Source: Phytohabitans suffuscus | Lineage (GTDB): Bacteria > Actinomycetota > Actinomycetes > Mycobacteriales > Micromonosporaceae | Reading direction: 5' to 3' | Assembly: GCF_011764565.1 (NCBI RefSeq) | Contig: NZ_AP022871.1 | Location: 9,114,320-9,178,319 of the forward strand | Length of the DNA stretch: 64,000 nt | Part shown: positions 54,098 through 61,450 of the stretch, piece by piece | Layout: every line of letters begins with the position of its first letter | Position numbering within the stretch: position 1 is the first letter of the stretch | Notes under the pieces: model-generated | The model's database searches: none | The model's input: the letters and a program-made list of their open reading frames with translations, nothing else | What the model was told of the DNA's origin: nothing | Program-made: the position numbers and the translations under genes

Positions 54098-55594
54098 GTG
54101 GTGGACGCGATACTCGACATGGCGGGTGTGGTCCGGGACTTCCCCGGCACCCGCGCGCTGGACCACGTCTCGTTCGCCCTCGGCCGGGCGGAGGTGCACG
54201 CCGTCGTCGGCGAGAACGGCGCCGGCAAGTCCACATTGGTCAAGGTGCTCGCCGGCATCCACCAGCCCGACGCCGGCGTCCTGCGGGTCCGCGGCGAGCG
54301 GGTCCGCTTCGCCTCGCCCCGCGACGCCGAGCGGGCCGGGATCAGCGCCCTGCACCAGGACGCCAACCTCCTGCCGCGGATGAGCATCGCCCGCAACCTG
54401 TTCCTCGGGCGCGAGCCGCGCCGCCACGGCCTGCTCGCCGTCACCCGCATGAACGCGCTCGCCGCCGAGATCGTCGCCGGCCTCGGCCTGCGCGTCGACG
54501 TGCGCCGGCCGCTGGGCGCGTACGAGACCGGCGTGCGGCAGATGGTCGCCGCGGCCCGCGCGCTCTGCGCCGGTACCCCCGTCGTGGTCCTGGACGAGCC
54601 CACCGCCGGGCTGGAGCCCGCGGAGGCCGACCGGCTCTTCGCCGCGATCGCCGCCCTGCGCGCGCAGGGGCGTTCGGTGGTCTACGTGACCCACAAGCTG
54701 TCCGAAGTGGAGGCCGTCTGCGACCGGGTGACCGTCCTGCGCGACGGGCGGATCGTCCACACCGGACCCGTCGCCGGCCTCGACCGGCTGCGCCTGGTGT
54801 CGCTGATGCTCGGCCGCCGCGTCACCCCCGGGCCGACCGCGGTGCTCGGCGCCCGCGCCGACGAGCCGGCCGACGAGCCGGTCCTGCGCGCGACCGGCCT
54901 CACCCGCCGCCACGTGCTCGCCGGCGTCTCCATCAACCTGCGCCCCGGCGAGGTGGTCGGGCTCAGCGGCCTGCTCGGCGCCGGCCGCACCGAGACCGCG
55001 CGGGCCATCGCCGGCGCGCTGCCGCTCGACTCCGGCCAGGTCACCGTCTCCGGCGCGAGCCTGCGCAGGCGTTCGATCGCCGGCGCCATCCGGGCCGGCG
55101 TCGGCCTGCTGCCGGACAACCGCAAGGCCGAGGGGATCGTCGGCACGCTCTCGGTCCGCGACAACATCGCGCTGGCCGCCCTGCCCCGCCTCACCCGCGC
55201 CGGCATCGTCTCCGAGGCGCGGCTGGACAAGGTGGTCGGCGCGCTGATGAGCCGCCTGCGCATCAAGGCGACCAGCCCGCACCAGCCCGCGTCCGAGCTG
55301 TCCGGCGGCACCCAGCAGAAGGTGCTGCTCGCCCGCTGGCTGGCCACCCACCCGCGGGTGCTCATGCTCGACGAGCCGACCCGCGGCATCGACGTGGGCA
55401 GCAAGGCCGAGGTGCAGTCGCTCATCGACGACCTGGCCGTCGACGGCCTCGCGGTCATGCTCATCTCGTCCGACCTGGACGAGATCGTGAGCACCTGCGA
55501 CCGCGTGGTGGTCCTCCGCGACGGCGCGATCGTCAGCCACCTCACCGGCCCCGACATCACCGAGAAGAACATCATGTCCCTGCTCGCCGCCTGA
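54098..55594 (+). CDS. Second sugar ABC ATP-binding protein (RbsA/MglA/YtfR-like), without its own permease
   Basis: A 498-residue two-NBD ATPase. First NBD: MAGVVRDFPGTRALDHVSF, VVGENGAGKSTLVKVLAG (Walker A), GVRQMVAAARALCAGTPVVVLDEPTAGLEP. Second NBD: GLSGLLGAGRTETARAIAG (degenerate P-loop, normal for this family), ASELSGGTQQKVLLARWLATHPRVLMLDEPTRGIDVG. It is complete, unlike its paralogue at 50405-51936, with which it shares long identical segments such as SVRDNIALAALPRL. No permease or binding protein follows; it may energise the permeases across the DeoR gene. GTG 54098 and GTG 54101 follow GAGGGGG. Confidence 0.9.
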   Translation: MVDAILDMAGVVRDFPGTRALDHVSFALGRAEVHAVVGENGAGKSTLVKVLAGIHQPDAGVLRVRGERVRFASPRDAERAGISALHQDANLLPRMSIARNLFLGREPRRHGLLAVTRMNALAAEIVAGLGLRVDVRRPLGAYETGVRQMVAAARALCAGTPVVVLDEPTAGLEPAEADRLFAAIAALRAQGRSVVYVTHKLSEVEAVCDRVTVLRDGRIVHTGPVAGLDRLRLVSLMLGRRVTPGPTAVLGARADEPADEPVLRATGLTRRHVLAGVSINLRPGEVVGLSGLLGAGRTETARAIAGALPLDSGQVTVSGASLRRRSIAGAIRAGVGLLPDNRKAEGIVGTLSVRDNIALAALPRLTRAGIVSEARLDKVVGALMSRLRIKATSPHQPASELSGGTQQKVLLARWLATHPRVLMLDEPTRGIDVGSKAEVQSLIDDLAVDGLAVMLISSDLDEIVSTCDRVVVLRDGAIVSHLTGPDITEKNIMSLLAA

Positions 55595-55609
55595 AAGCGA
55601 AAGCGACTT

Positions 55610-55669
55610 CGAGCTACCGCGACGCCCGCGGTGGTCCGGGCCGTCGCTCCCGCGGCCTCACCCTCCGCG
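55610..55669 (+). repeat. Dispersed 60-bp repeat R, copy 2
   Basis: CGAGCTACCGCGACGCCCGC to CTCACCCTCCGCG, about 90% identical by eye to copy 1 (34512-34571). It begins 16 bases after the orphan ATPase stop and abuts a TetR C-terminal remnant. Copy 3 (55909-55968) is its inverted partner about 240 bp away. Confidence 0.75.
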
Positions 55670-55818
55670 TCAAGGACCAGCTCACCGCGTACTTCGCGAC
55701 CCAGGCGCGCGGCGCGGGCGTCGCCGACCCCGAAGGGCTGGCGGTCCAGCTCACGATCGTCTTCGACGGCGCCGCCGTCCGCGCCGCCGACGCCCTGCTG
55801 GCGGCCGCCGGAGCCTAG
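55664..55818 (+). pseudogene. C-terminal remnant of a TetR-family regulator
   Basis: The frame LRVKDQLTAYFATQARGAGV then ADPEGLAVQLTIVFDGAAVR and AADALLAAAGA plus stop resembles the last two helices of many TetR proteins (ADPEALA-QL-LLFDGA). There is no start codon, no HTH and no upstream coding sequence: repeat R copy 2 stands where the rest of the gene should be. It is probably a gene truncated by repeat insertion or recombination. Confidence 0.55.
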
Positions 55819-55908
55819 GGCGTGTTTTGGAAAATCCTTGCCGGGCTGCGGTCCGACCGCAGGGGTCCATCGTGGATGGACCGACGCCTGGTCCCTGAAG
55901 GTCGCGCA

Positions 55909-55968
55909 CCGCGGAGGGTGCGGCCGCGGGAGCGACGGTCCGGACCACGGCGGGCATCGCGGTAGCTC
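55909..55968 (-). repeat. Dispersed 60-bp repeat R, copy 3 (inverted)
   Basis: The reverse complement reads GAGCTACCGCGATGCCCGCC through CGGCCGCACCCTCCGCGG, matching copies 1 and 2. It lies 216 bp upstream of the NACHT gene, in opposite orientation to copy 4, which follows that gene's stop by five bases. Confidence 0.75.
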
Positions 55969-55991
55969 GGGGTCAGGGGCGGGTTTCGGTG

Positions 55992-56040
55992 GATCGTGGT
56001 ACGGATCCGCCCCTCTGGGGGGCAGATTCATACCACGATC
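55992..56040 (-). repeat. Dispersed hairpin element B, copy 2 (inverted)
   Basis: GATCGTGGTA (55992-56001) and TACCACGATC (56031-56040) flank GGATCCGCCCCTCTGGGGG. Its reverse complement aligns with copy 1 at 34689-34736, including the conserved CCACCGAAACCCG flank. It sits 23 bp from repeat R copy 3, so R and B travel together here. Confidence 0.75.
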
Positions 56041-56183
56041 CGCGAGCCGCGGGCGAGGCGCCGGCCTCCGCGGACCGTGGGCGGGGCGGGGTGTGCTGGC
56101 ACTGTGGACGGTGGCCGCGCCGCTCGCCGGCGCGGTGGCGCTCCAGGCCCGCGGCGCGTGACACCTGCCGGTAGCGTCGGCGC

Positions 56184-59102
56184 ATGCCCCAGGTTCTCAG
56201 CTACGCGGACGCGGTACGCCTGCTCGGCGGGCGCGACAGCAAGATCGTCGATGCCCTGGAGGCGCTGACCAGCGGCGCGATGCTGGGCGCGGCGGTGCCG
56301 TTCCCGGTGGTGCTGGGGTGGTTCGACGCCCGGACCGAGTTCGTGCGGCTCGGCCACCAGCTGGTCCGCGGGCTCTCCGAGCGGCGCAGCGGGCTGTCCC
56401 GGTACGGGCGCACGCGGCGGCTGGAGGCGGCGCACGCGGTGATCGTCGTGACCGCGTACTTCGAGGCGCTCGCCGCGGCCGACCTGCCGCTGGCCTTCGC
56501 GGACCTGGAGCTGACCGCGCAGGAGCAGCTCGCCGTGGCCGGGGGCGCCGACCCGACGACCGCGCTCCCGCAGGCGCTCTTCTCGGTCGGGCTGCTGCTG
56601 CCCCGCCCGCAGTACCCCCGCGAGCGCCTGCTGGAGACGCTGCGCGACTACTACCGCGAGGTCTCCGGCTCGATGGCCCGGTTCGTCAGCGGCCTCGCGG
56701 TGTGGGAGCGGCTGCCGCTGACCGACCGGGAGCGCCTGCGCCGCACCCTGGACGCGCTGCCGCCGGCCGCCGAGGCGCGGTACGACGAGCTGTTCCGCCA
56801 GCTCGGCGCCGACTTCCCGGAGGTCGCGTTCTGGTCCAGCCTGGGCGAGCACTCCGCCACCCGGGCCGAGCTGCGCGGCCTCGGCGTGGCGCTGACCGGG
56901 CTCGGGCGGGTGCTCGACGACATCTCCACCGGGCGGGTGCCGGACGAGCGGCGGGCCGCCCTCGCCCGCGCCGGCGAGGCCGCGCTCGACCGGCCGATCG
57001 TCGAGGCCGGCGACGTGCCGCCGGGGCTGCGGGTGCCCACGCTCGGCGAGGCGTACGTGACGCCCCTCTACCGGGTCGCGAACGCCGGCGGGCGCACCAG
57101 CGACGAGGCCTGGTGGTCCGATGTGGAGGTCCGCGACGACCTGCAGGAGTTCCTCACCGGTTTCCTCACCTCCCCGCGCGCGGTCGAGGCGCCGCTGCTC
57201 GTGCTCGGCCAGCCCGGCTCCGGCAAGTCGGTGCTCACCAAGGTCCTCGCGGCCCGCCTGCCGGCGGCCGACTTCCTGCCCGTGCGGGTCGCCCTGCGCG
57301 ACGTGCCGGTCACCGCCGACCTGCAGGACCAGATCGAGTACGCGATCCGCGCGGAGACCGGCGAGCGGCTGGACTGGCCGGCCCTGGCCCGGTCGGCCGG
57401 CGACGCGCTGCCCGTGGTGATGCTCGACGGCTTCGACGAGCTGCTCCAGGCCACCGGCGTGGGCCAGTCGGACTACCTCGTGCGGGTCGCCGCGTTCCAG
57501 CGCCGGGAGGCCGACCAGGGCCGCCCGGTCGTGGTGGTCGTGACCAGCCGCACCAGCGTCGCGGACCGGGCGCGGGCGCCGGAGGGGACGGTCGCGGTGC
57601 GGCTCGAACCGTTCGACGAGGCGCGCGTCGCCGCCTGGATCGAGATGTGGAACAGGGCCAACGCGAGCCACCTCGCCGCCCGCGGCCTCGCCCCGCTCAC
57701 GCCCGCCGCCGTGCTCCCGCACCGCCAGCTGGCCGGGCAGCCGCTGCTGCTGCTCATGCTCGCCCTGTACGACGCGGACGGCAACGCGCTGCGCCGGCTG
57801 CCGGTCGCCGGGGACGGCGGCCTCGGCCAGGACGAGCTGTACGAGCGGCTGCTGCGCAGCTTCGCCCGGCGCGAGGTCGCCAAGCACCGCCCCGGACTGT
57901 CCGAACAGGACACCGACCGCGCCGTCGAGGAGGAGCTGCGGCGGCTGTCGCTGGTCGCGTTCGCCATGTTCAACCGCAACGCCCAGTGGGTCACCGAGGC
58001 CGACCTCGCCGCCGACCTGGCCGCGGTCATGGGCGATCCGCCGCCGCCCGCCGGCGACCTGCGGGCGCCGCTGGGGCGGGCGGAGATCGTGCTGGGGCGC
58101 TTCTTCTTCGTGCACCGGGCACGGGCCCTGCGCGACGGCACCCACCTCGGCACGTACGAGTTCCTGCACGCCACCTTCGGCGAGTTCCTGGTCGCGCGGA
58201 TGACGTTCCAGGCGCTGCGCGACCTCGCCGCCCGCGACGCGGCCGCGACCCTGTCGTTCGGCACCGCGCCGGTCGACGACGACCTGCTGCACGCGCTGCT
58301 GTCCTTCTCGGTGCTCAGCGCCCGCGCGCCCGTCATGGGCTTCCTGCGCGGCATGCTGTCCCGCGTGGACGGTGGGCGGCGGCGGGCCCTGGGCGACCTG
58401 CTCGTGCGCCTGTTCCGGCTCGTGCACCAGCCGCGCCCGCCGCGCCGCCTGGAGGCGTACCAGCCCCGCCCGCTCTGGGTCGCCGGCCGGCACGCCGCCT
58501 ACAGCGCCAACCTGCTGCTGCTCGCCGTGCACGCGGTGGGCAGCCTGCGCGGCGGCGACCTCTTCGAGCACCGCCCCGCCTCCGCCTGGCAGCGGCTCGC
58601 GCTGCTGTGGCGCTCCCAGCTCGACTGGGAAGAGTGGGCCGGCATGGTGGAGACGGTGAACGTGCACCGCGTCTGGTCCGGCGACACCCGCGACCTGGTG
58701 CTGACCGTCGACGCCCCGCCCGAGCAGCCGCCCGTCGACCTCTACTGGACCCTCGACATCCCACCCGGCGACCCGCGGCGCCGGGAGCGGGCCGTCGAGG
58801 TGACCCGCGACGCCGAGTACATGCGGCGGCGCACCCACTTCCTCTGCCGCACCAGCGACGACATCACCATGCACGCCCTGCGGCCCCTGGAGACCTCCGC
58901 CCCGGAAGCCGTCCGCACCCTCCTGGCCACCCCCGGCCAGGCGCCGCGGTCGATCGCCCACGCGCTGCTGGAGGTCTGGCTGGCGCGCGCGGGCGGCACG
59001 ACGCCCGAGGAGCGCGACGAAGCCCTGCGCCGCTTCACCGACCTCGTCGGCGGCACGCGCTGGGACGGGTTCCTCGACCTGGTCGAGGAGACCGACCGTT
59101 GA
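56184..59102 (+). CDS. NACHT-domain STAND NTPase
   Basis: A 972-residue protein. The N-terminal about 320 residues are all-helical (MPQVLSYADAVRLLGGRDSK..., AHAVIVVTAYFEAL, LSFG-like later) and resemble the NACHT N-terminal helical (NNH) domains of actinobacterial STAND proteins. The NACHT core follows: LLVLGQPGSGKSVLTKVLA (Walker A, about 340-358), PVVMLDGFDELLQA (extended Walker B, about 411-424), VVVVVTSRTSVADRA (sensor) and the winged-helix part with YEFLHATFGEFLVARM. The C-terminal about 330 residues are Leu/Arg-rich with no repeats I can name. Bacterial NACHT proteins include anti-phage effectors; here the sensor and effector parts are unidentified. ATG 56184 starts 216 bp after inverted repeat R. 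Confidence 0.87.
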   Translation: MPQVLSYADAVRLLGGRDSKIVDALEALTSGAMLGAAVPFPVVLGWFDARTEFVRLGHQLVRGLSERRSGLSRYGRTRRLEAAHAVIVVTAYFEALAAADLPLAFADLELTAQEQLAVAGGADPTTALPQALFSVGLLLPRPQYPRERLLETLRDYYREVSGSMARFVSGLAVWERLPLTDRERLRRTLDALPPAAEARYDELFRQLGADFPEVAFWSSLGEHSATRAELRGLGVALTGLGRVLDDISTGRVPDERRAALARAGEAALDRPIVEAGDVPPGLRVPTLGEAYVTPLYRVANAGGRTSDEAWWSDVEVRDDLQEFLTGFLTSPRAVEAPLLVLGQPGSGKSVLTKVLAARLPAADFLPVRVALRDVPVTADLQDQIEYAIRAETGERLDWPALARSAGDALPVVMLDGFDELLQATGVGQSDYLVRVAAFQRREADQGRPVVVVVTSRTSVADRARAPEGTVAVRLEPFDEARVAAWIEMWNRANASHLAARGLAPLTPAAVLPHRQLAGQPLLLLMLALYDADGNALRRLPVAGDGGLGQDELYERLLRSFARREVAKHRPGLSEQDTDRAVEEELRRLSLVAFAMFNRNAQWVTEADLAADLAAVMGDPPPPAGDLRAPLGRAEIVLGRFFFVHRARALRDGTHLGTYEFLHATFGEFLVARMTFQALRDLAARDAAATLSFGTAPVDDDLLHALLSFSVLSARAPVMGFLRGMLSRVDGGRRRALGDLLVRLFRLVHQPRPPRRLEAYQPRPLWVAGRHAAYSANLLLLAVHAVGSLRGGDLFEHRPASAWQRLALLWRSQLDWEEWAGMVETVNVHRVWSGDTRDLVLTVDAPPEQPPVDLYWTLDIPPGDPRRRERAVEVTRDAEYMRRRTHFLCRTSDDITMHALRPLETSAPEAVRTLLATPGQAPRSIAHALLEVWLARAGGTTPEERDEALRRFTDLVGGTRWDGFLDLVEETDR

Positions 59103-59107
59103 GCCTT

Positions 59108-59220
59108 GAGCTACCGCGACGTCCGCGGTGGTCCGGACCGTCGCGCGGGGCCCCCGGGGAAGCGTGGAGCGCAGCGGAGCGTTTTCTGGGGGTGCTTTCC
59201 CGCGGCCTCGCCCTCCGCGG
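59108..59220 (+). repeat. Dispersed repeat R, copy 4, split by a 53-bp insertion
   Basis: The left part 59108-59144 (GAGCTACCGCGACGTCCGCG...CCGTCGC) and the right part 59198-59220 (TCCCGCGGCCTCGCCCTCCG...) together rebuild repeat R. Between them lie 53 bases (GCGGGGCCCCCGGGGAAGCG...GGGGGTGCTT) that are absent from the other copies and have imperfect inverted ends. It begins five bases after the NACHT stop codon. Confidence 0.7.
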
Positions 59221-59258
59221 TTTCACAGACCCCGCTGTCGCTTTCGGTCGGCGCCGGC

Positions 59259-59951
59259 CTAGCCCGCGACGGCCTCGTCCACGCCGGTCTCCCGCGGGCC
59301 GAGGTGGACCGGGTCGCGGCCGGACACCGCGTCGACGGCGGCCTTCACCGAGGCGCCGAGCTCGCGGGTGTGGCCGACCCGCCACGTCCGCTCGTACCGC
59401 CGCACGGTCTCGTCGCCGACCCCGGTGGCGTCCACGCCGAGGCGGCGGCAGAGCGTGACCGCGCGCGGCAGGTGGAACGCCTGCGTCACCACGATCGCCT
59501 GCCGCACCCCGAAGACGCGGCGGGCCCGGGCGCACGAGTCGTACGTGTCGAAGCCGGCGTGGTCGAGCACCACCTTGCCGGTCGGCACGCCGGCCGCGGT
59601 GAGGTAGCGCAGCATCCCGCCGGGCTCGTTGTACTCCCAGCTCATGTGGTCGCCGGAGACCAGGATCGCGCGCACCTTGCCGGTCTCCAGCAGCCGCCGC
59701 GCCACGTCCAGCCGGGCCGCCAGGAACGGCGAGGGCGTCCCGTCCGGGTACACCCGGGCGCCCAGGACGAGCGCGACGGGCGCCGGCGGCACCTCCTCGG
59801 CGCTGAAGATGTGCCCGTCGGAGGCGGTCCGCACCCAGATCACGCTGCCCGCGACGGCGGTCGCGAGGGCCAGGGCGCCGGCCGCGCCGAGCTTCACGCC
59901 GCGGCGCACCCAGCGGCGGACGGCGGCCTTCGAGGGCGGGCGCGGTCGCAT
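59259..59951 (-). CDS. SanA/YdcF-like (DUF218) membrane-anchored protein
   Basis: A 230-residue protein. One N-terminal helix (LGAAGALALATAVAGSVIWV, about 23-42) is followed by the DUF218 domain: PVALVLGARVYPDGTPSPFLAARLDVARRLLETGKVRAILVSGD, VVLDHAGFDTYDSCARARRVFGVRQAIVVTQAFHLPRAVTLCRRLG. This matches SanA-type proteins tied to envelope barrier function and vancomycin tolerance. The biochemical activity is unknown. ATG 59951 with GGTGGGG upstream is preferred to ATG 59963. Confidence 0.87.
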   Translation of the reverse strand: MRPRPPSKAAVRRWVRRGVKLGAAGALALATAVAGSVIWVRTASDGHIFSAEEVPPAPVALVLGARVYPDGTPSPFLAARLDVARRLLETGKVRAILVSGDHMSWEYNEPGGMLRYLTAAGVPTGKVVLDHAGFDTYDSCARARRVFGVRQAIVVTQAFHLPRAVTLCRRLGVDATGVGDETVRRYERTWRVGHTRELGASVKAAVDAVSGRDPVHLGPRETGVDEAVAG

Positions 59952-60016
59952 GGGCCCCACCATGCCAGTACGGGTCAAACTGGCGGAACCGGCCCCGGAC
60001 GGCGTAGGCAGGGAGC

Positions 60017-60931
60017 ATGCACACGGTCACGCTGGACGAGGTCGAGGGGTGGGCCGGCGCCCCGCTCGTGGTGTTCGTCGGGGTCGGCACGGGCGGCTCG
60101 CTCGCGCACGCCGTGTTCGACCGGTGGGCGGCCGCGCTGGACCGGCCGTGGGTGCTGCGCGGGCTGGACCTGCCGCCGGACACACCACCCGCGACGTACC
60201 GGCGGCTGCTGTCCGCGGTGCGCGGCAACGCGGCCGTCGAGGGCGCCGTCGTCACGGCGCACAAGCTCCGCCTGTACCGGGCCTGCGCCGGCGACATCGC
60301 CCTCGGCGACGAGCTCGTCGAGGTCACCCGCGAGGTCAACACGCTCCGCGCGGGGGACGGGCTCGTCCAGGGGTACGCGCGCGACGCGCTCGCCCTCTCC
60401 CACGTGCTGCCGCCGGCCGCGGACGTGCTCTGCCTCGGCGCCGGCGGGGCGGGCACCGCGCTGCTGCTGGCGCTGCGGGAGCGGGGCGCGGCGAGCGCGA
60501 CGTTCGCCGACACCTCCCCCGGGGCGCTCGACGACCTGCGGGCGGTCGCGCGGCGGGCCGGCGCCGGCGGGGTACGCCTCTCGTACGTGCCCGTGGAAGG
60601 CCCGGACGACTGCGACGCGCTGCTCGCCGGGCCGCCCGCGCCGGCGCTGGTGGTGAACGCCACCGGGCTCGGCAAGGACGCGCCGGGCAGCCCGGTGACC
60701 GACCTGGCGCCGTTCGGACCGTCCACACTGGCCTGGGACTTCAACTACCGGGGCGGGCTGGACTTCCTGCGCCAGGCGGCCGCGCGGGGCGCCTCCACGA
60801 TGGACGGCTGGGACTACTTCGTGGCCGGGTGGACCGGGTGCCTGACCGCGATCGCGGGCGTGCCGTTCACCGCCGGTGTGCTCGCCGCCTTCGCCGGGGC
60901 GGCCGCGCCGTACCGTCCACGGCGCGGCTGA
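60017..60931 (+). CDS. Shikimate dehydrogenase (AroE)-like oxidoreductase
   Basis: A 304-residue protein with AroE organisation. The N-terminal substrate domain has AVEGAVVTAHKLRLY, in which VTAHK replaces the usual VTxPxK catalytic lysine motif, and GDGLVQGYARDALA, where GYARD replaces GxNTD but keeps the Asp. The Rossmann part includes VLCLGAGGAGTALLLALRERGA, LVVNATGLGKDAPGSPV and the C-terminal helix QAAARGASTMDGWDYFVAGW. The altered motifs suggest a shikimate/quinate-like or amino-shikimate-like substrate rather than the housekeeping enzyme. It stands alone between reverse-strand genes. Confidence 0.83.
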   Translation: MHTVTLDEVEGWAGAPLVVFVGVGTGGSLAHAVFDRWAAALDRPWVLRGLDLPPDTPPATYRRLLSAVRGNAAVEGAVVTAHKLRLYRACAGDIALGDELVEVTREVNTLRAGDGLVQGYARDALALSHVLPPAADVLCLGAGGAGTALLLALRERGAASATFADTSPGALDDLRAVARRAGAGGVRLSYVPVEGPDDCDALLAGPPAPALVVNATGLGKDAPGSPVTDLAPFGPSTLAWDFNYRGGLDFLRQAAARGASTMDGWDYFVAGWTGCLTAIAGVPFTAGVLAAFAGAAAPYRPRRG

Positions 60932-60946
60932 CGGCTGACCGGCGGC

Positions 60947-61441
60947 TCAGTCGGCGACGCGCATGCTCAGCTCGGTCTCCCACCTCGTCTTGCGCGACTC
61001 GGTGCGCGGGTCGGTCAGGTACGCCTCGTAGCGGCAGCCGAACGCGTCCCCCTCGGAGGTCTCCCGGCGGTCGAGCGCCACGCCGTTGGCCCGCACCCAC
61101 TCCAGCAGCGTCTTGTTGGCCCGCAGCGAGTGGTTGCGGTACGTCAGCGTGGCGTACCGCCCGGCCGGCAGCGTGCCGGCCCGCACCTGGTCGCCGCCGG
61201 CGACGGGCTCCCGCGTGACCGCGCCGACCTCGACGTCCATCGGGCCGTCCATGTCGATGACGTGCAGCCGGAAGAAGAGCGGGCCGGCACCGCCCGCGCC
61301 GTGCCCCTCCAGCCACGCCACGAGGTCGGCCATCAGGTCGTCGCGCACCCGCAGCATGCCCCGGAACGGGGTGACGACCCGGATCCCGACGTACGCGACG
61401 GCCGGCCGCCGCTCGACCCGGGGTGGCTTGATGAGGTCCAC
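60947..61441 (-). CDS. GyrI-like small-molecule-binding domain protein
   Basis: A 164-residue protein with the effector-binding (SOUL/GyrI-like) fold: AVAYVGIRVVTPFRGMLRV, GGAGPLFFRLHVIDMDGPMDVEVGA, LPAGRYATLTYRNHSLRANKTLLEWVRANG and DAFGCRYEAYLTDPR. These stand-alone domains bind hydrophobic cations or hydrolyse aromatic ligands. It lies nine bases downstream of the membrane-protein gene, in one reverse operon. Confidence 0.83.
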   Translation of the reverse strand: MDLIKPPRVERRPAVAYVGIRVVTPFRGMLRVRDDLMADLVAWLEGHGAGGAGPLFFRLHVIDMDGPMDVEVGAVTREPVAGGDQVRAGTLPAGRYATLTYRNHSLRANKTLLEWVRANGVALDRRETSEGDAFGCRYEAYLTDPRTESRKTRWETELSMRVAD

Positions 61442-61450
61442 TGTGTCTCC

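Larger units (their letters stand above)
55819..56183. other. Repeat-rich junction region without an intact gene
   Basis: It holds repeat R copy 3, hairpin B copy 2 and several short inverted repeats (CTGCGGTC-C-GACCGCAG near 55846; TCCATCGTGGATGGA near 55867). Near 56098-56161 a short frame ends VAAPLAGAVALQARGA plus stop and could be the tail of a lost membrane protein, but nothing supports a start. The rest is noncoding. Confidence 0.5.

Noticed and set aside
56098..56161. Short frame ending VAAPLAGAVALQARGA as a possible gene upstream of the NACHT gene
   Set aside because: Too short, no supported start and no homology; at most the tail of a deleted gene.
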